Assembly: GCA_963763365.1 (NCBI GenBank)
Contig: CAVXOE010000021.1
Coordinates: 1-64,000 of the forward strand
Source: VAZQ01 sp963763365
GTDB taxonomy: Bacteria > Pseudomonadota > Alphaproteobacteria > Rhizobiales > Xanthobacteraceae
Direction: 5' to 3'
Length of the DNA stretch: 64,000 nt
Every line of letters starts with the position of its first letter. Position 1 is the stretch's first letter. Positions 37,447 through 46,091 of this stretch are shown here, in pieces. The position numbers and the translations under genes were made by a program. The notes beneath the pieces are model-generated. The model ran no database searches. It saw only the letters and a program-made list of their open reading frames with translations, and had not been told where the DNA came from.

Positions 37447-38274
37447 TCAGTTGCCCTGCCATGCGGCGTAGGCGTGGCCGTTCTGCATCTGCACCTTCAC
37501 GAACAATGGCGTCTTCGCGCCGATGGTGCCGAGCATGGCGATCCAGTTCAGGATCTCGCCGCCGACGTTGCCGGCCTTCTGCATCTGCTCTTCGGTCGCT
37601 TCCTTCACGATGGTGGCAACCTCGCCTTGCTCGAGCAGGGCGACCACCCGCTTGCACCACTCGGGGTCTGGCACGCCGTCGGTGCGGTCGGGCGCGATTC
37701 GGGGTCCGAACACCTCGAGCGAGAAACTGCCGCTCCCCATGGTGACGACGCGCAGCGGTTTCGGGAAGGTTTCGATCGCGCGCTTCACCACGCGACCCAA
37801 CTCGAATGCGCGTTCGGCCTTCGGCAGGGGTGGAATATGCCCATTGATGAAGATCGGAACGACGGGGACACTCATTCCCGGCGTCATGAAGTGCAGCGGC
37901 ACCGCGACGGAATGATCCACCGCGAACTCCTGCACCAGCGCGAGATCGAAACCGGCCTCGACGCCGGCGCGGCGCAGATGCGCGCCGAAGTCCGCGTTCG
38001 ACCTGATGTCCTGGACCGGGACCTCGCGCACCTCGTCGATCGGCCCCTTGAACACGTCGGTGACGCCGACGCCGAAGACCGGGAGGTTGTCGAGAAAGAA
38101 GGTGTTGAGATGATCGGTGTCAAACATTACGATCAGGTCGGGCCTGAGCTTATGCAACTCCGCCGTGAGGGCGCCGAAGAAGCGCGCGATCTCGCTCTCG
38201 GGGCCGTCGCGCTTAACAAAGAACGGAAACACCGGCGTATGCGGCACGCCAAAGGCGCCAACGATTTCGGCCAC
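37447..38274 (-). CDS. LigB-family class III extradiol dioxygenase catalytic subunit
   Basis: GTG 38274 is chosen because GGGAGG lies 9 bases upstream. The iron ligands expected for the family are His12 (GVPHTP) and His55 (DTDHLNTFF); a later Glu (GGEILNWIAML) would be the third. VAVPLHFMTPGMSVPVVPIF is also typical. Where LigB proteins usually carry GGLSH, with the catalytic-base His, this protein reads MGSGSFSLEVFG, so that His is missing and the mechanism or substrate may differ. The enzyme should open a catechol-type ring between or beside two hydroxyls. Confidence 0.86.
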   Translation of the reverse strand: MAEIVGAFGVPHTPVFPFFVKRDGPESEIARFFGALTAELHKLRPDLIVMFDTDHLNTFFLDNLPVFGVGVTDVFKGPIDEVREVPVQDIRSNADFGAHLRRAGVEAGFDLALVQEFAVDHSVAVPLHFMTPGMSVPVVPIFINGHIPPLPKAERAFELGRVVKRAIETFPKPLRVVTMGSGSFSLEVFGPRIAPDRTDGVPDPEWCKRVVALLEQGEVATIVKEATEEQMQKAGNVGGEILNWIAMLGTIGAKTPLFVKVQMQNGHAYAAWQGN

Positions 38275-38495
38275 GGCTTGAAACCTCCCAGACAGTCTTA
38301 TGGGGATTGTATAGCCCAAGGGCGTGCCCGCTCAAACGGTTCAAAGGCCGTGTCGACGTTGGGAAAAATCAAGCGGACGCGGCCCGCCATGCGGGCGGCC
38401 GGCGGAATTATTTTTGGCGCCGACTTTTGCAGCCCGCAATTGCCAAGAGCCGGACGGCGTTCGTAAGCTTTGGCAAAATTCTAGGGAGTATGGGA

Positions 38496-39629
38496 ATGAA
38501 CTCGCAGGTGAAGCAGGAAGAACTGCGCCGCAAGACCAACCCGGTGTTCAACGACCGCAAGCTGAAGCTCGGCACGTTCGGCACCAATCTCGATCGCGGC
38601 TGCGCCATCTCGACCATCGACGGCGTGCTGGAGATCAATTGGCCGAACACGTTGGAATTGGCGCGCTGCTCCGAGGAGATGGAGTTCGAAGCGCTGGTGC
38701 CGATCGGGCGCTGGCACGGCTTCGGCGGCGTCACCAACTTCAATGGGCCGGGGTTCGAGTGCTTCTCCTGGGCCTCCGCCATCGGTGCCTCGACCAAATA
38801 CCCCGGCATCTTCGCCACATCGCACGTGCCGACCATTCATCCGATCATGGCGGCAAAGCAGGCGACGACGATCGATCATGTGACCAACGGCCGCTTCGCG
38901 CTGAACATCGTCACCGGCTGGAACAAGCCCGAGATCGAGATGTTTGGCTCGCCGCTGATGCCGCACGCTGACCGCTACGCCTGCGCGGCGGAATGGCTGC
39001 ATATCATTCGCGAACTGTGGACGCGCGATGAGCCCTTCGACTTTGAAGGCAGGTTCTACAACATCAAAAAAGGATTCCTGCAGCCGAAGCCGATCCAGAA
39101 GCCATTCCCGGCGGTGATGAATGCGGGCGGTTCGGATATCGGCCAGCACTTCGCGGCCAAGCATTGCGACATGGTCTATGTCGTATTCGGTTCGCACGAT
39201 TTCGACGAGTGTAAGGCCAAGGTCGATTCGTATCGCAATCTCGCCCGCAAGGAATACGGCCGCGAGATCCAGGTCTGGAGCTATGCCTACGTTGTGCAGG
39301 CCGAGACCGAAAAGGAAGCGCAAGCCTACTTCGACTATTACGTCAACCAGAAGGGCGACTGGGCCGCGGCCGAGAATCTCGTCGACACCATGATCGCCAA
39401 TGCCAAGACGCTTCCGAAGGACGTGCTCGCCGAGATGAAGAAGCACTTCATCGCCGGCTGGGGCGGCTATCCGATCATCGGCACGCCGGAGCAGATCGTC
39501 GACGGGCTTGTCACCCTGTCGAAAATCGGCCTCGATGGCACGCTCCTGAACTGGCCGCGCTATATCCAAGACCAGCGCTGGTTCCAGAAGCACGTCTATC
39601 CACTGGTGAAACAGGCCGGGCTGCGCTGA
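38496..39629 (+). CDS. Luciferase-like flavin monooxygenase, RutA-like
   Basis: ATG 38496 follows AGGGAG by 7 bases; ATG 38490 is too close to it. The 377-residue product has the luciferase-like (LLM) barrel: KLKLGTFGTNLDRG, ARCSEEMEFEALVPIGRWHG, FATSHVPTIHPIMAAKQATT, and the flavin-binding NGRFALNIVTGWNKPEIEMF, which closely resembles the same region of RutA, the uracil-ring-opening monooxygenase, from memory. Later parts include MNAGGSDIGQHFAAKHCD and GWGGYPIIGTPEQIVDGL. It needs reduced FMN from an unseen reductase. With the RutB-like hydrolase at 35.3 kb it hints at oxidative opening of an N-heterocycle. Confidence 0.88.
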   Translation: MNSQVKQEELRRKTNPVFNDRKLKLGTFGTNLDRGCAISTIDGVLEINWPNTLELARCSEEMEFEALVPIGRWHGFGGVTNFNGPGFECFSWASAIGASTKYPGIFATSHVPTIHPIMAAKQATTIDHVTNGRFALNIVTGWNKPEIEMFGSPLMPHADRYACAAEWLHIIRELWTRDEPFDFEGRFYNIKKGFLQPKPIQKPFPAVMNAGGSDIGQHFAAKHCDMVYVVFGSHDFDECKAKVDSYRNLARKEYGREIQVWSYAYVVQAETEKEAQAYFDYYVNQKGDWAAAENLVDTMIANAKTLPKDVLAEMKKHFIAGWGGYPIIGTPEQIVDGLVTLSKIGLDGTLLNWPRYIQDQRWFQKHVYPLVKQAGLR

Positions 39630-39639
39630 CCGATCTCTC

Positions 39640-41151
39640 ATGACCGCGACCGCCAACTCCGCTGTCGGTGTCAGCGCGCTGAGCAAGAGCTTCGGCGCCA
39701 TCGCGGCATTGAAGGATGTCTCGTTGGACGTCAAGGCCGGCGAGGTGCGGGCGATCTGTGGCGAGAACGGAGCGGGCAAGAGCACGCTGGTGAAGATCCT
39801 CACCGGCGTGTACCGGCCCGACAGGGGCTCGGTGACGGTCGGCGGTGCGCCTGCCGCGATCGACACGCCGCGCAAGGCGCAGGAACTCGGCATCGCCTTC
39901 GTCGCGCAGGAGCTCAGCCTGTGCCCCGACCTTTCCGTCGAAGACAACATCTGGCTCGGCTCGGTGAAGGTACCGTTCCTGCACAAACGCTCGGAGCTTC
40001 GCAAGCAGGCACGGGCGGCGCTGAAGCTTCTCGGCATGGATCACATTCCGCTCGGCACGCCGGTCGGGCGCTTGACCATGGGCGAGCGGCAGCTGGTCGA
40101 GATCGCGCGGATGCTGACGCGCGACGCGCGGGTGCTGATCCTCGACGAGCCGACCGCGACGCTCTCCGACATCGAGATCGAGCGCATCTTCGCGGCGCTC
40201 TTGGCGCTCAAGCGCGAGGGCAAGAGCGTCATCTACATTACGCATCGGCTGGCGGAGGTGTTCCGCATCTGCGACAGCGTCACGGTGCTGCGGAACGGAG
40301 AGCACATCGACACGCGTCCGGTCGCGGGGTTCGACCGCAAGTCGCTGATCGAGATGATGCTGGGGCGGAGCTTCGTCGAGATGTACCCGGAAGCGCAGCG
40401 CGCGGGCGGAGATGCGGCGTTGACAGTCGAAAACCTGACGGTGCCGGGGCGTGTCACGACCTTTGCCATGAGCGTGCCCAAGGGCAAGATCGTCTGCATC
40501 GCCGGGCAGGTCGGTTCCGGCGCCGCCGAGGTGGTCAATGCGCTGGCCGGTCTCGCCCATGACGCTACCGGAGACGTGCGCGTGCATGGTGAGCCGTTCC
40601 GGCTTGGCTCGGCGTCGCGGGCGTTGAAGAACAATGTCATGTTCATCTCCGGAGACCGCGCGGAGGAGGGCGTGTTCCGGCGGTTGTCGATGTTCGACAA
40701 TCTGGTGGTGACGAGGCTGGGCGCCTATGCGCCCGGCGGTATTCTTCGCCGTGGCGCGCTGCGCGCAGTTGCGGTCAAGCTCGCGGCTCAGGTCGGCGTC
40801 GACAGGCGCCGCATGCGGTCGGTCGCGGACGAACTCTCCGGTGGCAACCAGCAGAAGCTGGCCTTCGGTCGCTGCGTCGACCGGGGTGAGGCGGGAGTCC
40901 TCGTCATGAACGAGCCCACGCGCGGCATCGACGTCGGCGCGCGCGCGGACATTTATCGCATCATGCGGGAGTTCTGCGCGCAAGGGCACGGTCTCGTGGT
41001 GACGTCGAGCGACCTCGAGGAGATCGTCGGCCTTGGCGACATCGTGATCACCATGTTCCGCGGCAAACGAGTCGGCGTTTATTCGCGGGAGGAGGTGACC
41101 ATGCACCGCGTGGTCTCCGACATCACCCATCCGCTCGAAGAGGCCGGGTGA
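39640..41151 (+). CDS. Ribose-type ABC transporter ATP-binding protein (two ABC domains)
   Basis: The 503-residue protein has two ABC modules, as in RbsA/XylG. The first has Walker A GENGAGKSTLVKIL, LTMGERQLVEIARML and Walker B LILDEPTATLSD. The second has a degenerate Walker A (GQVGSGAAEVV), SGGNQQKLAFGRCV and VMNEPTRGIDVGARADI. ATG 39640 begins 10 bases after the monooxygenase stop, so the enzyme and transporter share an operon. It drives uptake through the two permeases that follow. Confidence 0.93.
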   Translation: MTATANSAVGVSALSKSFGAIAALKDVSLDVKAGEVRAICGENGAGKSTLVKILTGVYRPDRGSVTVGGAPAAIDTPRKAQELGIAFVAQELSLCPDLSVEDNIWLGSVKVPFLHKRSELRKQARAALKLLGMDHIPLGTPVGRLTMGERQLVEIARMLTRDARVLILDEPTATLSDIEIERIFAALLALKREGKSVIYITHRLAEVFRICDSVTVLRNGEHIDTRPVAGFDRKSLIEMMLGRSFVEMYPEAQRAGGDAALTVENLTVPGRVTTFAMSVPKGKIVCIAGQVGSGAAEVVNALAGLAHDATGDVRVHGEPFRLGSASRALKNNVMFISGDRAEEGVFRRLSMFDNLVVTRLGAYAPGGILRRGALRAVAVKLAAQVGVDRRRMRSVADELSGGNQQKLAFGRCVDRGEAGVLVMNEPTRGIDVGARADIYRIMREFCAQGHGLVVTSSDLEEIVGLGDIVITMFRGKRVGVYSREEVTMHRVVSDITHPLEEAG

Positions 41152-42095
41152 TGGCTTTCGCACTCGCGCTCCCGGCTTCTCCGCGCAAGCGCGCGCTGTT
41201 TGCGATCCGCGCGGCGGCGTTCGTGGCGCTGATCGGTTTTGCGCTTGCGACACCCGGGTTCCTGACGACGGTGAGCATGATCTCGCTGCTGACCACGATG
41301 TCGTTCATCGGCTGCGTCGCCATCGGCATGACCTTCATCACGCTGTCCGGCAACATCATGTCGTTTGCGCTCGGCGCGACGCTTGGCGTGACGACCATCG
41401 TGTTCACATTGAGCTTGCCGCTTGGGCTTGCCGCCGCGCTCGCCGTGGCCTTTGCCTTCAGCGCGCTGACTACGGGTTTTCAGGGCTTCCTAATCGGTTA
41501 TTTCCGCGCAAATCCGATCATCATCAGCATGGCAGCGCTGGCGCTGATCCTGGGTCTCGTGACTTTCACGACCGGCGGGCGCGGCATCTATCCGGAAGGC
41601 GATGAGGCCAGCATCCTGAAAGGCAACATCGGCTCGGTGCCGAAATCGCTCGCGGCCTTCCTGCTCACGGTGGTGGTCGGCCAACTCATTCTATCCTACA
41701 CGCGTTTTGGCCGTCACATCGTCTTGGTCGGCAGCAACATGCGCGCCGCCGAGGCGGCCGGCATCGACACCTGGAAGACGGTCACCGGCGCCTACATCGT
41801 CGCGGGGCTGTGCACCGCTTTTTCCGCCGTGTTGATGGCGGCGCGCTACGCCTCCGGCGATATGGAGCACGGGCTTGGCTACGACTACCATGCCATTAGC
41901 GCCGTGCTGGTGGGCGGCACGTTCATCGGCGGCGGTCACGGTTCGGCGCTACGCACGCTCGCGGGTTCGTTCATCATCGCGGTGGTGCAGGGCCTGCTGA
42001 TCCTCAACGGCTTTACCACGCAGTGGCAATATCTCACCATCGGCCTGATCGTGCTTGGCGTGATGATGCTGCAGACGCTCGGAGCCGACCGATGA
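41151..42095 (+). CDS. Ribose-type ABC transporter permease (first)
   Basis: A hydrophobic protein of about 315 residues with eight or more helices. The family motif around GSNMRAAEAAGIDTWKTVTG, which contacts the ATPase, and the late GYDYHAISAVLVGGTFIGGG are typical of RbsC/AraH-type permeases. The ATG shares a base with the ATPase stop codon; GTG 41148 is an alternative start. The next permease overlaps its end by 4 bases. Confidence 0.92.
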   Translation: MAFALALPASPRKRALFAIRAAAFVALIGFALATPGFLTTVSMISLLTTMSFIGCVAIGMTFITLSGNIMSFALGATLGVTTIVFTLSLPLGLAAALAVAFAFSALTTGFQGFLIGYFRANPIIISMAALALILGLVTFTTGGRGIYPEGDEASILKGNIGSVPKSLAAFLLTVVVGQLILSYTRFGRHIVLVGSNMRAAEAAGIDTWKTVTGAYIVAGLCTAFSAVLMAARYASGDMEHGLGYDYHAISAVLVGGTFIGGGHGSALRTLAGSFIIAVVQGLLILNGFTTQWQYLTIGLIVLGVMMLQTLGADR

Positions 42096-43063
42096 TGCCG
42101 GAGCGCTCCAAGCACTCGTCGGTGCGCCCGTTCGTCCTGCTCGCGGTCCTCGTCGTCGCGCTCGCACTGTTCGACGCGGGACAGGGGCGCTTCCTTAATC
42201 GTGCGACAGCTTTCAGCGTGCTTCAGCAGTTCGCAACCTTGGGCCCCGTGGCCTTGGCGCTCGGCCTATCGATGATTGTCCGTGAGTTCGATCTTTCGGT
42301 CGGCGGCATGTTGAGCCTCGCCGGTTGTCTGGCGGTGATGACCGGCGCCGACGTGCCGCTTCTTGGCGTCGCCATCGCGGTCTGTGCCGGCTTCATGGCC
42401 GGGCTCATTCAGGGCGGCATCATGGTCTGGCTCCGCCTCGACTCCGTGGCGGTGACACTTGGCGGACTGCTGACACTCGGCGGGCTCACCTATGTCCTCA
42501 CCGGCAATGCCACCATCGGCTACGATCGCATGGATGTGGCGATGCTGGTCAACCAGCCGTTTCTTGGTGTGTTCTCGATCCGCAACGGCGTTGCGATCAT
42601 GGCCTTTGTTGCCGCAGCCATCTTCATGGGGCGCACACGCACCGGCCGGGACGTGATCGCGGTCGGCAGCGACCGTCGCGCGGCGCTCGTCGCAGGCGTC
42701 AACGTGGACCGTATCCTGATCGGCATCTTCGTCGTCTCAGGCATGCTGACCGGCCTGGCGGGCGCGCTGCTCAGCTACAGCCTTGCTGCAGCGTCGCCGG
42801 TCGCTCTTGCCGATACGCTCATTCCTGCGGCGGCCGCCGCGATAATCGGCGGCGTGTCGCTCGCCGGGGGGAAGGGGACGCCCGTCGGCATCGCGGGCGG
42901 CGTGCTGGTGCTCGCGGTGCTGCGCTCGGGGCTGACCGCGATCGGCGTGCCGCCATTCGCTCACGATATCGTCACGGGCGGCGTATTGCTGACGGTGGCG
43001 CTGCTCGATGCAGGGGATTTGCAGCGCAGGCTTTACGGCCTGCGCCGGATGTTCAGGGCTTAG
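42092..43063 (+). CDS. Ribose-type ABC transporter permease (second)
   Basis: A second RbsC-like permease with LSMIVREFDLSVGGMLSLAG, the coupling loop GSDRRAALVAGVNVDRILIG, and LIPAAAAAIIGGVSLAGGKG. Two different permeases, as here, form a heterodimer in some members of this family. ATG 42092 overlaps the preceding stop (ATGATG), so the four transporter genes are translationally coupled. The gene ends 4 bases into the tail of the reverse-strand dehydrogenase gene. Confidence 0.92.
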   Translation: MMPERSKHSSVRPFVLLAVLVVALALFDAGQGRFLNRATAFSVLQQFATLGPVALALGLSMIVREFDLSVGGMLSLAGCLAVMTGADVPLLGVAIAVCAGFMAGLIQGGIMVWLRLDSVAVTLGGLLTLGGLTYVLTGNATIGYDRMDVAMLVNQPFLGVFSIRNGVAIMAFVAAAIFMGRTRTGRDVIAVGSDRRAALVAGVNVDRILIGIFVVSGMLTGLAGALLSYSLAAASPVALADTLIPAAAAAIIGGVSLAGGKGTPVGIAGGVLVLAVLRSGLTAIGVPPFAHDIVTGGVLLTVALLDAGDLQRRLYGLRRMFRA

Positions 43064-43938
43064 AACTTCTGGCCCATGTTCTCGCGGAAGAACTTCGCCA
43101 GATCGCCGATGTCCGCGTCGCCCCAGCCTTGGGCCACCGCAGCGGAGAATGAGGCCAGCATGCCTGACGACAGCGGCATAGGCATGCCGTTGACAGCGCC
43201 GGTCGCGACCATCGACATGATGTCCTTGCGCATGGTCTTGAGATCGAGCGTCACGTCGGCGGGCTCGCCCTTCAGCGCGCCCTTCTTACCTGCGAACCAG
43301 CCGTTCGCGGTCGGCGCCTCGCTCATGATGTCGAGCATCTGCTCGAGCTTCAGCCCCTCGCGCGTGCCGAGCGCCAGCGCCTCGGAGGTCGCCTGGATGA
43401 AAGCGGCGAGACCGAGGTTGATGCAGAGCTTCATGGCGTAGCCCGCGCCGTTCGGGCCCATGTGTGCGATCTTGCCCGCGAGCTTCTCCAGCACTGGCTT
43501 GGCCCGTTCCAGGTCGGCCGCGTCGCCGCCGACCATGGCGTAGAGCTTGCCCTGAAGGACATGCGGGATGGTGCCGAACACCGGCGAGTCGATCAGTTTC
43601 GCGCCGGCTGCCGCGACAACTGGAGCAAGCTCCCGGCCGGTCATCGGCTGCAGCGTGCTCATGTCGATGAACAACTTGCCACGCACGTCGCCGGACAGGA
43701 AACCGTCCTTGCCGCGGAAGACGTTCTTCACGCCGTTATCCTCAGTGATGATCGAGATTACCACGTCGGCGGAGCCGACGACCGCGCGGGGATGTGCGGC
43801 CACCGCCATGCCCTTGTCGGCGCCGGCCTTCATCGCGGCCGCGTCACGATCCCAGCCGGTCACCTCGAAGCCGCTCTCCTTGAGCCGTGTGGTGATCGCG
43901 CGGCCCATCCGGCCCAGTCCGACGAGACCGACTTTCAT
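43060..43938 (-). CDS. 3-hydroxyisobutyrate-dehydrogenase-family NAD(P) oxidoreductase
   Basis: The N-terminal Rossmann motif VGLVGLGRMGRAITTRL is followed by ESGFEVTGWDRD, the substrate loop FIDMSTLQPMTGRELAPVV with DSPVFGT, and the catalytic Lys region GPNGAGYAMKLCINL (Lys about residue 171). The family reduces or oxidises small 3-hydroxy acids such as tartronate semialdehyde or 3-hydroxyisobutyrate. Its place at the end of the ring-cleavage cluster suggests it handles a semialdehyde from ring opening. It is convergent with the last permease gene. Confidence 0.88.
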   Translation of the reverse strand: MKVGLVGLGRMGRAITTRLKESGFEVTGWDRDAAAMKAGADKGMAVAAHPRAVVGSADVVISIITEDNGVKNVFRGKDGFLSGDVRGKLFIDMSTLQPMTGRELAPVVAAAGAKLIDSPVFGTIPHVLQGKLYAMVGGDAADLERAKPVLEKLAGKIAHMGPNGAGYAMKLCINLGLAAFIQATSEALALGTREGLKLEQMLDIMSEAPTANGWFAGKKGALKGEPADVTLDLKTMRKDIMSMVATGAVNGMPMPLSSGMLASFSAAVAQGWGDADIGDLAKFFRENMGQKF

Positions 43939-44259
43939 AGCGAGGCCCTTACGCTTAGCGGTTGGTTAGCTTCTTGGTCGTTCCGAAATGGGCGTAGCGC
44001 TGCACTCTTAGAGCGGGGCGTTCTTCATGCGCGGGTTTTCGCTTTCCTCGTCCTTGCACCAACCGCTTTCCAAATTCTGTCCCATTTCACTGACGAATGC
44101 GCTTATCGGGCATCGTCACGTTGGCGGATGATAGGCGCGATAAATTCAGCATTCAATCGCTGTCACGCCGCAGCAGTAACCTCGCGCCACGTCTGCATCG
44201 CCGAGGCCAGACTGGCAATGTCCACCTTCAATGCATAACCGCCGCCGTCTGGCTTGCGC
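43939..44259. other. Intergenic stretch at the edge of the ring-cleavage cluster
   Basis: About 320 bases with no frame showing family features on either strand. It should contain the promoter of the reverse-strand dehydrogenase. No strong hairpin or repeat was found. Confidence 0.4.
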
Positions 44260-44373
44260 TCAAGGCGGACGGGTTGCCTTCGCAAACGCATCGAAAAAAA
44301 GCATCAAGCAAAGGCCGAGGGTAAAAGTAAACTGTGAGACGTTAAAAATCAGGTCAAGAGTTTTGGACGACAT
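44260..44373 (-). CDS. Possible 37-aa single-pass membrane peptide
   Basis: ATG 44373 follows AAGGGACAAC. The predicted product MSSKTLDLIFNVSQFT continues as one hydrophobic helix (FTLGLCLMLFFDAFAK) with a positive end, the shape of a small inner-membrane peptide. The frame is too short to judge by composition, so this rests on the ribosome site and the helix only. Confidence 0.3.
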   Translation of the reverse strand: MSSKTLDLIFNVSQFTFTLGLCLMLFFDAFAKATRPP

Positions 44374-44506
44374 GTTGTCCCTTTCATCAGGGCGGCACCT
44401 TTTTGCACCTCCGCATTTGCGGATACAAGACCGCCTCAGGCACCTAGCGACCCTTCCGCGCTCACACCCGAGGGGATAGTCTTCCTGCTCCAAGTCGGAG
44501 CGGACC

Positions 44507-44916
44507 ATGAGGCGGCGCGAATTTCTCGGTGTGCTCGGTGCTGCAGCGGCCTAGCCGAGGGCAGCACGAGCCCAACAACCGTCCGAGCAGCGGCGTGTCG
44601 GCATCTTGATTAGCAGCGCGATCGCGAACTCATTGGAATCTCGCGAGAGCATGGAAGCCTTTGTTCAAGGCTGGCAGAGTTAGGCTGGGTCGAGGGCCGA
44701 AACCTTCGGTTTGACACCTTCTTGGCTGTGGGGAATCCCGACAGGGTCAAGGAATACGAAGCAGAACTGGCGATGCTCGCGCCGGCGCTTGTCGCGCTCG
44801 CGCCAGAGGTCATCATGACCAATGGCACCAGAAACTTGGACGCGATGTTGCGGGCAACGCGCACAATCCCGATCGTGTTCGTGAATGTGACCGACCGTAT
44901 CCGAAGTCTCAATTGA
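44507..44916 (+). pseudogene. Truncated ABC substrate-binding protein (TrpX-like, PF04392 type)
   Basis: The start MRRREFLGVLGAAAA is the usual leader of this family but is cut by a TAG at residue 16; the expected continuation (ARAQQPSEQRRVGILI) follows in frame. A further shift occurs near 44680, after which LGWVEGRNLRFDTFLAVGNP, ELAMLAPALVALAPEVIMTN and TIPIVFVNVTDR match the family. The gene ends at less than half its normal length of about 330 residues. It is a genuine decayed gene, marking the border between two catabolic clusters. Confidence 0.75.
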
Positions 44917-45060
44917 TCGCCTCTACATTGTCAACGCGAGGCCGACTCCAGGTTGGGATAAGGAGGCGCTCCGATTTCTCAACCGGTCGGCTGTTTCGCT
45001 ATCCGGCCGTTGTGTTGCTAGATTGGCGCTTGCGCCATTTGTGGCGATCGGAGCGCTGAC

Positions 45061-46050
45061 GTGAGTCGACTTAATCTGACGGTTGCAACGGCTTACTATG
45101 ACCATTTGGCCGACCTCATCCGCGGCAAGATCCCGGTCGAGGGCGTGGACCTCAACTGCCTCACCTTCAAGGTCGAGGAGATATTCTTTCGCTTCCTCGT
45201 CCATCGCGAATTCGACGTTTCCGAGGTTTCGCTTGCCAAGTACGCATCGATGATTTCACAGGGCGACCGATCCTTGATCGCCATTCCGGTATTTCCCTCG
45301 CGCGTCCCTCGGCATGCTTCGATCTATGTTCGCGCCGACGGACCCGTCAGGCACCCGTCGGACTTGAATGGGCGCCGTGTCGGCCTACCGGAATGGGCGC
45401 AGACGGCCGCGGTCTATTCGAGGGGGCTGCTCGCACATCAATACGGCGTCGATCTGTCGTCGATCTCGTGGGTGCAGGCGGGGGTCGATCAGGCGGGTCG
45501 GGTCGAGAAGGTGAAGCTCAATCTTCCCAATGGCCTGAAACTGCAATCCGTCCCCGACAAGACACTCAGCGGCATGCTGGTCGAAGGCGAACTCGATTGC
45601 GTCCTGAGCGCATCGCCGCCCGGATGCTTTCGTGAGCGCCACAGGAACGTTCGCCGGCTGTTCGACAATGTTCTTGCCGAGGAAATGTCGTACGTGAAGT
45701 CCACGGGGATTTTCCCGATCATGCATACCGTCGCCATTCGCGCCGAGCTCGCCGAACGGCATCCCTGGCTTCCCGCGAATCTGTTCACGGCGTTCGATGA
45801 GGCGAGGCGTCGCAGCGCGGAACGTGCTCTGTTCGGAGGCGTAAGCGCCTACCCAATCCCGTGGTTCTACGAATACGCGCGCCAGGCGCTCGATCTGTTC
45901 GGCGGCGACTTGTGGGCGTACGGCATTGAACCAAACCGCACGACTTTGGAAGCGTTTCTGCAATACGCACACGAGCAGGGCGTCTGTCATCGGCGCCTGA
46001 CACCGGAGGAGCTTTTTGCTCCGCAGGTGCAGAAAACGTACAAGACTTGA
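45061..46050 (+). CDS. 4,5-dihydroxyphthalate-decarboxylase-like protein (copy 1)
   Basis: A 329-residue protein lacking a signal peptide. It starts LNLTVATAYYDHLADLIRGK and contains VEGVDLNCLTFKVEEIFFRF, FDVSEVSLAKYASMISQGD, IAIPVFPSRVPRHASIYVRA and PIMHTVAIRAELAERHPWLP, the pattern of the Pht5/4,5-dihydroxyphthalate decarboxylase family, which has a periplasmic-binding-protein fold but is cytoplasmic. GTG 45061 follows GGAGCGCTGAC. A related copy lies on the opposite strand at 47239. Whether it decarboxylates phthalate-type diols or is a divergent binding protein cannot be settled here. Confidence 0.8.
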   Translation: MSRLNLTVATAYYDHLADLIRGKIPVEGVDLNCLTFKVEEIFFRFLVHREFDVSEVSLAKYASMISQGDRSLIAIPVFPSRVPRHASIYVRADGPVRHPSDLNGRRVGLPEWAQTAAVYSRGLLAHQYGVDLSSISWVQAGVDQAGRVEKVKLNLPNGLKLQSVPDKTLSGMLVEGELDCVLSASPPGCFRERHRNVRRLFDNVLAEEMSYVKSTGIFPIMHTVAIRAELAERHPWLPANLFTAFDEARRRSAERALFGGVSAYPIPWFYEYARQALDLFGGDLWAYGIEPNRTTLEAFLQYAHEQGVCHRRLTPEELFAPQVQKTYKT

Positions 46051-46091
46051 TACCAGTCTTTGGCTTGGCCGAGGCTCTGACCGGGTCCGGC

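Noticed and set aside
37435..38466. 343-codon forward frame
   Set aside because: Opposite strand of the LigB-family gene, which has proper start, ribosome site and metal ligands.
38481..40037. Long reverse-strand frame of over 500 codons
   Set aside because: It lies opposite the RutA-like monooxygenase and the ABC ATPase, has repetitive Arg/Asp/His-rich composition and no family motif; it is a shadow of high-GC codon use.
39511..41253. 580-codon reverse-strand frame
   Set aside because: Antisense to the double-ABC ATPase, which shows complete motifs; the antisense product has no recognisable domain.
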